Below, one piece after another: positions 55,141 through 64,000 of a stretch of DNA of 64,000 nucleotides (its first letter is position 1; every line of letters begins with the position of its first letter). Below the pieces are notes generated by a model. That model saw only the letters and a list, made by a program, of their open reading frames with translations. It did not search any database and was not told where the DNA came from. The translations under genes and the position numbers were made by a program. The DNA comes from Pseudeuparius sepicola (taxonomy: Eukaryota > Arthropoda > Insecta > Coleoptera > Anthribidae), in assembly GCA_963920635.1 (NCBI GenBank), contig OY987303.1, positions 45,383,223 to 45,447,222 on the forward strand, in the 5' to 3' direction.

Positions 55141-56795
55141 GCGTTTCGGCGTGTGCACAAAACGAGGCATTTTGCTCATTTTACTGCACAATGTTGTTCG
55201 AACGCCATGTTTACTATGCATTTCACATTTGACTGACGTTGACGTTCCAGTTCAGCTCCATCCATTCTGTGGTTCCATCCAAGGCCAAGACCCAAGTACC
55301 ACAAAATATATAGGTTACCAAGTACCACGAAAAAGGAAGTTATCGTGTTTTCGGCCTGAAAATGTAGGTGGCAGCACTAATGACAGTACCAAGACGACCG
55401 TGCGCTGTCACCACGCCATAAGTGCCACCTCCTCCTACTAGATGGCGTGCTAGAGCACAGACTAATAATCTTGCTAATATCACAGCTGATGCTGATACCC
55501 TGCTTATAGTGAGTACTAATAATATCACAAAATAAACACGGCCACCGTGCGTAGTCTAACCCTATTCACTCTAATGAGTTTCTCGTCAGATCTCTCACCA
55601 ATGACAATCTACCTGTTGATCGTGTGCTTAAACAAGGGGCGTCAGTTCAGGGCTTTGCCGAGAGATGGCCCTAGTAATAGGTATACTCGTATATTTCTTC
55701 AAACTAGAAATTTGCGTTTAGTTAGAGTTTAGTGGCATCATGTTGATTTCCGATTTTATTTACCTACTTAGGTATTCACAATATTTCTTTTTTCAATCCA
55801 AAAGAAATAAAAATTGGTGGAAAATAGAGGTACTTAATATGGAAATGACCGGCGCATTCACCTAAAATACAAAATAAATCTTGTTATCCTAAGTGATTCC
55901 TTATATTATAGCACAGAAAATATAGCTACTTGCTGTAGCTGTAGGCTATATTTTCTAACCTGTGGTACTAGAAACTAAAGATACCGATAAATTGCCAATC
56001 TAAATAATAATTAATTACCATATTTATACAGTATACAGTGTGTCCATGTGGATGGGAGTTGACAAGAGAACATTTTTTTATTAATTACCTATTGATTTTT
56101 TGGATGGAAATTATAAAAAAGTCTACTTGTCTAGGTCTAGAATATGAGACTACCATACTATTATTTATTATAGGTAATGGTTATTTGCATTGCAAGATGC
56201 GTAAGTGCACTTTTTTGGCAGAGCAGGTTGTTTAAAGACATATAGGCAACGTGAAGCCGGGGAGGAATTACTATAGCAGGACGTTGAATTAAGTATTTAT
56301 TAAAGCATTGTTAATTATTGTTAATATATGCACTTGTGTAGATATTTTGTTCTAAAATGAACCGCCAAATTTCATGAAGATGATTTTGAGATTTTTGTAG
56401 GGTAAACTTAATTTAACTCAATTATACATGTTATTTAAACGTTTCATCATTAGACCAGTTTTTCTGTTAATATTATAGTAGGTAAATACGCGACACCGGG
56501 TCTACACTGCGTTGTTCTTTGTTGTTGCTCATTGTTGGCATGGCCCATAGACTAGTTTAGCATTGAGCCTATATTCAATGCCCTATAATTGCAATAAAGT
56601 TTGGTGGATTCGACAAATGTCAAAAAATCTCCTTGAAGCAGTGGTTGGTTGAGATCAACCAAGGACTATGACCTGACCACAAGGATAATCAGCATTTACA
56701 GGACATGTCCCTTATTGGCAATGGCTGCAGATCGAGGTCATATTTTTATACCAAAGCCAGGTCGCAGTGATTACACTGGAGGCCAAGACATTTAG
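55141..56795. other. Ptp10D upstream flank, without recognised genes
   Basis: 55140-55480 is richer in GC than its surroundings; the open frames there lack recognisable similarity. Upstream regulatory sequence of Ptp10D would lie here, but no motif could be assigned. Confidence 0.4.
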
Positions 56796-56976
56796 CCTTG
56801 ACTGACGTATTAATAAAGACTGCTCACGGCTGTCATGTTTGACAGTTCTCTGGCTCACCATGCGCTTCCCGGAGACAATATACAATGCAAAATATATTGT
56901 TGACCATAGGCGCCATCTACTTTCCAGGACATGAAACCTATAGCCGTGAGAAGTCTTATTAATACGTCAGTCAACG
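56796..56976. mobile_element. 180-bp MITE, copy B (inverted to copy A)
   Basis: The 7-bp duplication CATTTAG lies at 56789-56795 and 56977-56983. The ends are CCTTGACTGACGTATTAATA and, inverted, CGTTGACTGACGTATTAATA. The interior matches copy A reversed (GACCATAGGCGCCATCTACT with CCAGGACATGAAACC). Confidence 0.82.
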
Positions 56977-57029
56977 CATTTAGACTCATCAGCCTCACTA
57001 CTAGCTTCTTGATGAAGACACTGGAGAGA

Positions 57030-57115
57030 CTCATCCTGGTGGCAGCGCCGGTTTTAGGGGGGTGCTAGGGTGCTAATAGCACCCGGCGGTTAATTTTAGG
57101 AGGCGGTATAAGCTG
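57030..57115. repeat. GC-rich transposon end (hAT-like)
   Basis: GGCAGCGCCGGTTTTAGGGG and GGTGCTAGGGTGCTAATAGC followed by CCCGGCGG form a GC-rich patch like the outer ends of insect hAT elements. No partner end was found. Confidence 0.35.
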
Positions 57116-57470
57116 GTCCAATAACTAAAAATAAATCACTTTTTGTTGCTATATTATTATGTCACTCACGACGCGACACCTTCATTTTGATCGTCGTCTG
57201 CAAACATAACATCTGAAACGTTCTCCTATTCATCATCTTATTCATCTGTACGTTGAAGATTTTACTCCCCCCCTGGATTTTTGGACGAAAATAAAAATTT
57301 CTACGTGAAAATATCCTAAATGCAGAATATTACAACATTATTGATTCATTGATTGAATATAAATTGGAAAATTGTCATGTAATAATGTGTAACATATATA
57401 CATTTATTGAAAAATATACTTATTATTGTCAAGTAGCTAAGTACCGATTCCATAAGCCCAGGGCTGTATA

Positions 57471-58965
57471 CAGGGTGTTATTTAAGTACGTAGCCAAACT
57501 TCAAGGGATGATTCTTTGAGTGATTTTAAGATGAAAAGTTTATATAAACATAGGTCCGTTATCGCTTCGTTTTCAAGATACAGGGTGTCAAACTTTTTTA
57601 AAAAAATATTTTTTCAACAACGTCTTAATAATCTTTTAGCCGATTTTGCTGAAATCTGGCAGTGTTATTTACGGTAGAGAGGGGTTAATTTAGCCCTAAG
57701 TAGATTCAAATTATTAAGTCCAGTGGCGTCCCGGAGGGCACCGTGACCAATATTTTTGAAAAAAAAAGTACGACACTGAGTTTTTTAAAACTTTTATATG
57801 TTTTTTGCATTAAGGAACTAAGAATACAACTTTTTGGTCGCTTGAATTTTTTTCGTATCTGGCTTCGTTTTCCAGAGAAAAAATAAAAACCGCTTTATTG
57901 CACGTCATTGCTTTTTTGTTGCATTGCTGCTTTCTCGAAAACGAACCAAGATACGAACAAGATTCAAGAGACCAAAAAGTTGTATTTTTAGTTGCTTAAT
58001 GCGAAAAATATAAACGTTTTAAAAAAGCCAGTGGCGCACATTTTCTTTTTCTCAAAAATTTTGGTTAAGGGACGCCACTAGACTTGATAATAATTGTAAT
58101 CTACTTTTATATTTTTTTCATATTAAGCAACTAAGAATACAACTTTTTGGCCTCTTGAATCATGTTCGTATCTTGCTTCGTTTTCGAGAAAGCAGCAATG
58201 CAACAACAAAGCAATGACATGCAATAAAGTGGTTTTTATTTTTTTCTCGAAAACTAACGAAGATACGAAAAAAATTCAAGAGACAAAAAAGTTGTATTCT
58301 TAGTCGCTTAATGTAAAAAAAATGTAAAAGTCGATTACAATTATTATAAATTCCAGTGGCGTCCCTTAACCAATATTTTTGAGAAAAAGAAAATGTGCGC
58401 CACTGACTTTTTTAAATTTTCATATTTTTTCGCATTAAGCAACCAAAAATACAACTTTTTTGTCTCTTAAATTTTGTTCGTATCTTGCTTCGTTTTCGAG
58501 AAAGCAGCCATGCAACAACAAAGCAATGACATGCAATAAAGTGGTTTTTATTTTTTTCTCTCGAAAAGAAGCCAGATACGAAAAAAAATCAAGAGACCAA
58601 AAAGTTGTATTCTTAGTTCCTTAATGCAAAAAACATATAAAAGTTTTTAAAAAGTCAGTGGCGTACATTTTTTCTTCAAAAATATTGGTCACGGTGCCCC
58701 CCGGGACGCCACTGGATTTAATAATTTGAATCTACTTAGGGCTAAATTAACCCCTCTCTACCGTAAATAACACTACCAGATTTCAGCAAAATCGGCTAAA
58801 AGATTATTAAGATGTTGTTGAAAAAAATATATTTTTTTAAAAGTTTGACACCCTGTATCTTGAAAACGAAGCGATAACGGACCTATGTTTATATAAACTT
58901 TTCCTCTTAAAATCACTCAAAGAATCACCACTTGAAGTTTGGCTACGTACTTAAATAACACCCTG
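57471..58965. mobile_element. 1.5-kb TA-flanked palindrome made of repeated hairpin modules
   Basis: It starts CAGGGTGTTATTTAAGTACG after TATA (57467-57470) and ends CGTACTTAAATAACACCCTG before TATA. The whole is a palindrome with outer arms of about 270 bp. The middle holds three successive hairpins of about 330 bp (about 57720-58090, 58080-58390 and 58360-58705). Each is built from the same pieces (CCAGTGGCGTCCC, ACTAAGAATACAACTTTTTG, CGAAAACGAACCAAGATACG) in alternating orientation. No coding content. Confidence 0.85.
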
Positions 58966-59138
58966 TATATGGTTTGCCCTCTACATTGAGAAAAGATGAT
59001 TATGATTTTGTAATTTCCTATACCTCTTTTAAACTATCTGTGCTTTATATTTCTAAAAATGTTCGCCTACGGCGCATTTTAGTAACAAAACACCTCTGCT
59101 TTCTTTTGTATAATAGCTGGTTTAAAAAGCCATGATTT

Positions 59139-59300
59139 TTATGGGCTCACACTAAAACAAAAATTCGAAATTTCTATCTGTACCCAGATACTTTGGAAAA
59201 AAATGTATCGGTATCTGTATCTAGATACATCTGCCAGACAGTATCTAGTATCTAGATACCGAAAAAATGTATCTGTTACTATCCTACCTGTTCTAGTTAT
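59139..59300. repeat. Patch of GTATCTAGATAC motifs
   Basis: ATCTGTATCTAGATACATCT and AGTATCTAGTATCTAGATAC recur in both orientations, flanked by AAAAAATGTATC. It looks like the end of a DNA element with subterminal repeats. No partner was found. Confidence 0.4.
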
Positions 59301-59461
59301 GATTGGTTGTTCATCTGCAAGTATAACTCTGCTGTCATCTATTTGATAAATATCATAATTATTATTACCAGTAACATTTTTATTTAACTCAAACTTCACA
59401 TTTGACTCTAAAGGATTTACTATTGCGCCTGTATATCTTATTCCAGTCTAACATTCTTATA

Positions 59462-59920
59462 CAGTGTGTCCCACTTAAGGACTGACCACCCCTGTAAAAT
59501 TTTTATTTATGGCTCGATTTTCATAAACTTTTCTTTGTTGGATAGAGCTTCAAAAATGGCATTAAATGTATAATTCAGGTACCTCGTGCCTTAAATTCAT
59601 GGCCCACTGAGACGGTGTTTTAGTGCTGAAATTTCGAAAAGTACTATTAGGGATTTTTTTAGAGGAAAATGAATGCCGGATTCTTATTCAGCGTTGTTCG
59701 AAAGCCAAACGTATCAATTTGCATTACTATAGCTCTACAGGGTGTCAACATTTTTAGTTAAAATTTCAGCACTAAAACACCATCTCAGTGGGCCATGACT
59801 TCAACGCACGAGGCACCTGAATTATGTGTTTGATGCCATTTTTGAAGCTCTATCCAACAAAAAAAAGTTTAGGAAAATCGAGCTATAAATAAAAATTTTA
59901 CAGGGGTGGTCAGTCCTTAA
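59462..59920. repeat. Foldback element, right end truncated
   Basis: It starts CAGTGTGTCCCACTTAAGGA after TA (59460-59461). The arms (GACTGACCACCCCTGTAAAA, GTGCCTTAAATTCATGGCCC) are mirrored to CAGTCCTTAA at 59920, where the matching GTGGGACACACTG end is missing. Centre at about 59690. Confidence 0.75.
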
Positions 59921-60371
59921 CCCAAATCTCGGGATCCCGAGATCAATCCTAATAATATTTTTATTAAAATATTAGCAATAGCAAATAAAAATGCAGACAT
60001 ACGGAAAAAAATTATTAAAAAACACAAAAATAAATAACATTTTTATATATTTACCTACGTAATATTGTATTAGGCATTAGGCGATAGGTGAATCCCCGGT
60101 TGTATCATAATAAATACGTAAATAACCTAGGTAAAACTAAATAAAACGCCGATAAAGTACAAAAAAATGCATTTTACACGAAAACCGTCGAGAAAAGATT
60201 AAAGTTAGATCATTTAAAAAAAATCGGGATTTTCGGGACCGCTATATCTCAACCCGGGATTTTCGAGACCCCACCGGGATCCTGGGATCTCGAAATTCCG
60301 GGATTCCGTCTAAAACCCCTCCGGGATCCCGGGATTTCGAGATCCCAGGATCCCGGACTGGAAACCCTAAA
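59921..60371. repeat. hAT-like patch with CCCGGGAT motifs
   Basis: CTCGGGATCCCGAGAT near 59927 and a dense block of CCCGGGATT / GGGATCCCGGGATTTCGAGA from 60220 to 60360, ending GGACTGGAAACCCT, look like the ends of a non-autonomous hAT-type element. It has replaced the right end of the foldback and joins the Gypsy integrase tail. No target duplication was found. Confidence 0.45.
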
Positions 60372-61220
60372 TATGACCTATCGTTTACTTTTTCGTGAAT
60401 TACTCCCGGGGACCTCCTATTTATTTTCACATCTTTAACATAAACATGATCATCCGTCTCTAAGCGCGGTGGTATCATAATAGTGCACACAGATTACCCA
60501 CCTGCTTGGCAGATGTTCTTTTTTGCGCGAATTTATTTTTGCCGTGTTATTGAATGTTATTTTTGGTATTAACATTTTATTTGTTATGGGCAGCATACCA
60601 TTAATTCGACTGCTATTTAAAAGTTGCGAAGGGGTACCGATTTTAGTATCTATGGGAGTGATTCTTATCTCTACAGAGCCAAATAAATATCAGAGCTATC
60701 ATAGAAAATTTTTTCATACAATTTTTTATCGTTTGTATATGACGCTCTACCATGCCGTTACTTTGCGGGAAGTGCAGGCTGGATGTTCTGTGCAAAAAAC
60801 CATATTGACCTACAAATCTTTTGAAAGCCTAGCATTAAATGGTGGGCCATTGTCCGTTATTAAAGTCAAAGGAATCCCCTGTCTTGAAAAAATTTCCTTG
60901 AAACCCTTTATCACGTTTTCAGCGGAAATATCGCAATTTAAGCATACTAATTTGAAAAACTTTGAGAAATAATCTATTACACTACTATAATATAGTACTT
61001 TCCTTTTAGGTAGAATAAATTGGCACCCAATTTAATAAAAGGTTGATAAGGAATATCATTTAAAATGAGTGGTTCACTAGAATTTTGTTTTTTGTAAACT
61101 TTACATGGTTCATAGCTGTCACAAATTGTGTTTATTTCGGACGACATTCCGGGTCAAAATACAAGTTCCCAGCTTTATTTTTCATTTTTTCTTTGCCCAG
61201 ATGTCCTGTGTGAAGTCGAT
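60372..61220 (-). pseudogene. Ty3/Gypsy integrase, degenerate
   Basis: Broken minus-strand frames contain LNRLHTGHLGKEKMKNKAGN (zinc-binding HHCC region), VDYFSKFFKLVCLN, ITDNGPPFNA (catalytic core Asp), [13 protein letters not shown] (catalytic Glu region) and, near 60470-60380, LETDDHVYVKDV with RSPGVIHEKVNDRSY, the C-terminal fold. The order is that of chromovirus/K02A2.6-like Gypsy pol. Several stops and frameshifts are present; inactive. No LTR was recognised, and the element is cut at its 3' side by a hAT-like patch. Confidence 0.82.
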
Positions 61221-61629
61221 TCAAAATATCTTTTCCAAGGTTTTGCGGAATAAATAGTCTTTATATTGCCAATAAATTTTTAGATAATTTTCCAATTGAT
61301 TTTTATTGGATGGAAAGCTACTGCTTATTAGTGAAATCAATCTTTGTAGATGGCTATCTTGTACAATTTCTTTTTTGATAATATCGAGTATAAATTCAGA
61401 AATTGGCAGGTTTTCTGTTAACGAAGAAATTTGTAATTCAACATCAGACAAAAAATTATCATGTTCCTCAACAAAGGCTCTGGACAATGTGTCTGCAACC
61501 TTGAGTTGAACACCAGGTTGGTATATTAACTTTATTGAATATGGTTGGATTTTTAATAACATGCTCTGTAATCTATGGGGCGCGTTTGTTAAAGGTTTAT
61601 TAAATATTGATATCAGAGGCTTATGATCA
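61221..61629 (-). pseudogene. Ty3/Gypsy RNase H to integrase linker
   Basis: The open minus-strand frame begins at YTDHKPLISIFNKPLTN (end of the Gypsy RNase H domain) and runs through APHRLQSMLLKIQPY and YQPGVQLKVADTLSRA to the start of integrase. The upstream part of RNase H lies beyond the insertion at 61638-63297. This stretch is open over about 135 codons. Confidence 0.88.
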
Positions 61630-61637
61630 GTATATGG

Positions 61638-63297
61638 CATGATCAGTTAAGCATGGCCACCGGCCGTATCTCGAAAACTATTGTCTTTAGAAATTCGAGT
61701 AAATTTTTTTTATAACAAAAGTGGCCATGTCAAAATTCTGGAAAATATTTTTAAGTTCAACATTTCGCTGCAAGGGGGTGTAATTGGTAGTGTAAATGTC
61801 AAAAATCAAGTTTTCTTCAAAACTTGATAATGAAGCTATAATTTTGATAACATCGTTAGAAAGCTTGGAAAATTTTATATCAATTTTCTCCTAGACTCAT
61901 TATCGAATTAACCTTAATAAGAGTGGGGGAAATTGTTGAAAACTATGGTTAATTTGAAAGAGGAATGTATGTAATTTTAGATTTCATGTCTGGTGAATCC
62001 AAACAGTTCTTAATAGCAAAATTTACTAGAAGGCATAGTTTACAATAACTTTCAATTTTCTCAAATAAATCCAATGTAACGACACACTCTTTTTATCGCA
62101 GCCAAAAGGAACATAAAAAGTAAACCGCAGGTTTCTATCGTTATGCGTCTTTGAGTTATACATATTATTTTATTATTATATCGACTTAGCCAAAAGGCAT
62201 TCGCACTCCCTCTACGGGGAACATTCACTCAGATCCCGGGTATCCCGGAAACCATAAGGATCTGGCTCGGACGAGACCCTTGCCATGTTATCGGGCCTTA
62301 GGTGACATTGATGTTGTCGGACGTTCCTGCATTCCCCATGAATTTCCTGACGGTTCGGGCTGTCGCAAGTAGTACCGCTTTCTGCATGGACCTGTAAAGA
62401 CTATCAGTTAGACCCAGCTCTTTTATGTTTCTCAGCAAACTTTTTGGTATAACACCAGTTGTTGACACGATAATTGGAATCGTCTTGACGTTTTCCATTT
62501 CCCATTGCCTTCTAATTCGTTCTTCTAAGTCTCTGTACTTCGTGATCTTCTCGACTTGCTTCACACGCAGGTTGTTGTTGTTCGGGATGGCCACATCAAT
62601 CAGAGTTGTCTTATTATTATTATTATTATTATTATTATCATCATCATCATCATAATCATCATTAGGTATTCTTACCAGTAGTAGTAAATAATGTACTGCA
62701 AAATAAGCAAATTACAAATAATTATCAATAAAGATAGGAACCTGTGGTTTGCGCTAAAAGTTTGGCTTTTTATAGTCCTTGTTTCTGCTATAAATTTTGT
62801 GTATCGTTACATTTATTTTTTTCAAGAAAATTGAAAATAAAATTTGTTATTGTAAACTACGAACTCTAGTAAATTTATTAAGAACTATTTGGATTCACGA
62901 GACATGAAACCTAAAATTACATACATTCCTCTTTCAAAGAACCCTAGTTTATCGAAATCAGTTCAGTGGTTTAAACATTACAGCAGTTTGAAGCATTACA
63001 CTTTACCTACTCTTATTAAGATTAATACGATAATAAGTCTAGGAGAAAATCGATGCAAAATTTTCCAGGCTTTCTAACGATGTTATCAAAATTATAGCTT
63101 CATTTGGCAATTTTTGAAAAAACTTGATTTTTGATATTTACATTACCAATTACACCCCCTTGCGGCGAAATGTCGAACTTAAAAATATTTTTAAGGATTT
63201 TCTTATGGCCACTTTAGTTATAAATTTTTTTTAATCGCATTTATAGACCCAATAGTTTTTGATATATGGCCGATAGCCACGCTTAACTGATCACGCT
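61638..63297. mobile_element. Long-TIR element inserted in the Gypsy pol
   Basis: The perfect 8-bp duplication GTATATGG lies at 61630-61637 and 63298-63305. The ends are CATGATCAGTTAAGC and, inverted, AGCGTGATCAGTTAAGCGTG, and the arms are inverted over about 430-480 bp (to about 62140 and from about 62735). The 8-bp duplication suggests hAT or P type, but the termini match neither clearly. The loop contains a LINE 3' fragment instead of a transposase. Confidence 0.78.
62160..62660 (-). pseudogene. LINE 3' fragment with a (TAA)n tract, in the loop of the long-TIR element
   Basis: The minus-strand frame 62606-62298 reads TTLIDVAIPNNNNLRVKQVE, LEERIRRQWEMENVKTIPII, TGVIPKSLLRNIKELG and KAVLLATARTVRKFMG. 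This is the C-terminal tail (IDVAIP...E.L...VK.IPIIV...G.IPK.L......L.......QK..LL.TARI.RKFL) of a widespread group of insect LINE-like ORFs. Its 5' side is a (TAA)n/(TGA)n tract at 62611-62660. Its 3' side ends in TAATAATAAAATAATATG near 62165. Family assignment beyond non-LTR is uncertain. Confidence 0.65.
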
Positions 63298-63305
63298 GTA
63301 TATGG

Positions 63306-64000
63306 TGACAGTGCGGCCAAAAATGTATTCATGAAACCGTTTGCAAGCATACACAATGCCGAGCATTTCTTTCTCTATTTGTGCGTACAATATTTAAGTG
63401 GTATTTGAAGATCTCGAGGCATATGTAACTGCGCCTAAACCTTTAGAGGATGCATCACAAGTGATGACTATAGGAGCATCGTTTTAAAGCAGTCGAAGAA
63501 CTGGTTCCAAACTCAAAATTTATTTTAATTTTTCAAACGCTCGTTTTTGTTCATTGTGCCATTGAAAACTGACATCCTTTTTCAAAAGATTTCTTAAAGG
63601 TTCTGTAACTGTAGACATATTTGGAATAAATTTTGATAGATATATGTAACCATATCTAAAAAAGTTCGATATATTTTTTATTTTCGGGTATTTTGTATTT
63701 CTGAATGGCTTTTATTTTTACATTATCCGGTTTAATACAGTTCTTTGATAAAACATGGCCCATATATTTTATCTCTTTGATGGCTATTTTACATTTACTT
63801 TTGTTTAATTTAATATAATTTTTTCTACAAATGTCAAATACGTTTTTTAAGTGATTATTGTCCTCTTTTAAAGACTTACCCCAAATTAATATGTCATCGA
63901 TTCTTCTACAGAATCAAAAATTTGTTTAATTTTTTGTTGAAATACCTCAGCTGCAGAACATATCCCATACGGTAATCTTTTGTAGCTATATTTCCCAAAA
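63306..64000 (-). pseudogene. Ty3/Gypsy reverse transcriptase and RNase H start, degenerate
   Basis: From the window edge the minus strand reads YSYKRLPYGICSAAEVFQQK (RT), RIDDILIWG near 63900 in a shifted frame (the catalytic DD), LNKSKCKIAIKEIKYMGHVL, EPLRNLLKKDVSFQWHNEQK and CDASSKGLGAV (RNase H first Asp), then EKEMLGIVYACKRFHEYIFG. Stops and shifts interrupt it. It joins the fragment at 61629 across the long-TIR insertion, giving one Gypsy pol on the minus strand that runs beyond position 64000. Confidence 0.85.

Noticed and set aside
60523..60972. 149-codon plus-strand open frame beginning MREFIFAVLL
   Set aside because: It lies antisense to the degenerate Gypsy integrase, whose motifs ([19 protein letters not shown]) are clear on the minus strand.
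1..64000. CRISPR arrays, bacterial operons, ribosome-binding sites
   Set aside because: The window is eukaryotic (spliced exons, insect transposons). The tandem repeats seen lack CRISPR spacing.

Overview
The window is nuclear DNA of an insect. It is AT-rich and crowded with transposons. The repertoire (mariner elements and foldbacks with CAGGGTG ends at TA sites, hAT, piggyBac, a P element, Jockey and Gypsy remnants) would suit a large-genome beetle, but that placement is inference. All features were called by eye from the sequence.

The one host gene is the 5' part of the Ptp10D/Ptp4E-type receptor tyrosine phosphatase, on the minus strand. Six coding exons can be placed with GT-AG boundaries and consistent phases: 54953-54891 (signal peptide), 47774-47531, 31137-30853, 22203-21828, 1974-1787 and 1049-438. 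Together they encode about 589 residues, namely the signal peptide and the first FN3 repeats. The gene runs out of the window below position 438, so the remaining FN3 repeats, membrane helix and phosphatase domain are not here. Introns 1 to 5 are about 7.1, 16.4, 8.6, 19.9 and 0.7 kb.

Intron 4 (1975-21827) holds a degenerate LINE, a tRNA-headed SINE, several long palindromes with a deleted mariner nested in one, a spliced THAP remnant, a 5'-truncated Jockey LINE with a 12-bp target duplication, and two copies of an unclassified TIR element, the larger one packed with foldbacks and a DD34E Tc1-like transposase. Intron 3 (22204-30852) holds a nearly intact P-superfamily transposon with 32-bp perfect TIRs and a four-exon THAP transposase gene. 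Intron 2 (31138-47530) holds a tandem dimer carrying a 5S-rRNA-like segment, a hAT-type element filled with an ATCGAT-rich array, and a hAT element into which a tRNA-bearing foldback, a second hAT (itself holding mariner and piggyBac elements) and a DD41D mariner were inserted. Intron 1 (47775-54890) holds a THAP remnant, MITEs and a minisatellite.

Upstream of Ptp10D (above about 55000) there is no other recognisable host gene. That flank holds a second copy of a 180-bp MITE, a 1.5-kb palindrome built of repeated hairpin modules, a shorter foldback, a hAT-like GC-rich patch, and a degenerate Ty3/Gypsy pol on the minus strand cut in two by a 1.66-kb long-TIR element that itself carries a LINE 3' fragment.

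No wholly new gene system was proven. The most unusual items are the P element, the nested hAT stack with recoverable insertion order, the Pol III-type sequences (5S-like and tRNA-like) inside mobile repeats, and repeated THAP exon remnants in introns of one gene.
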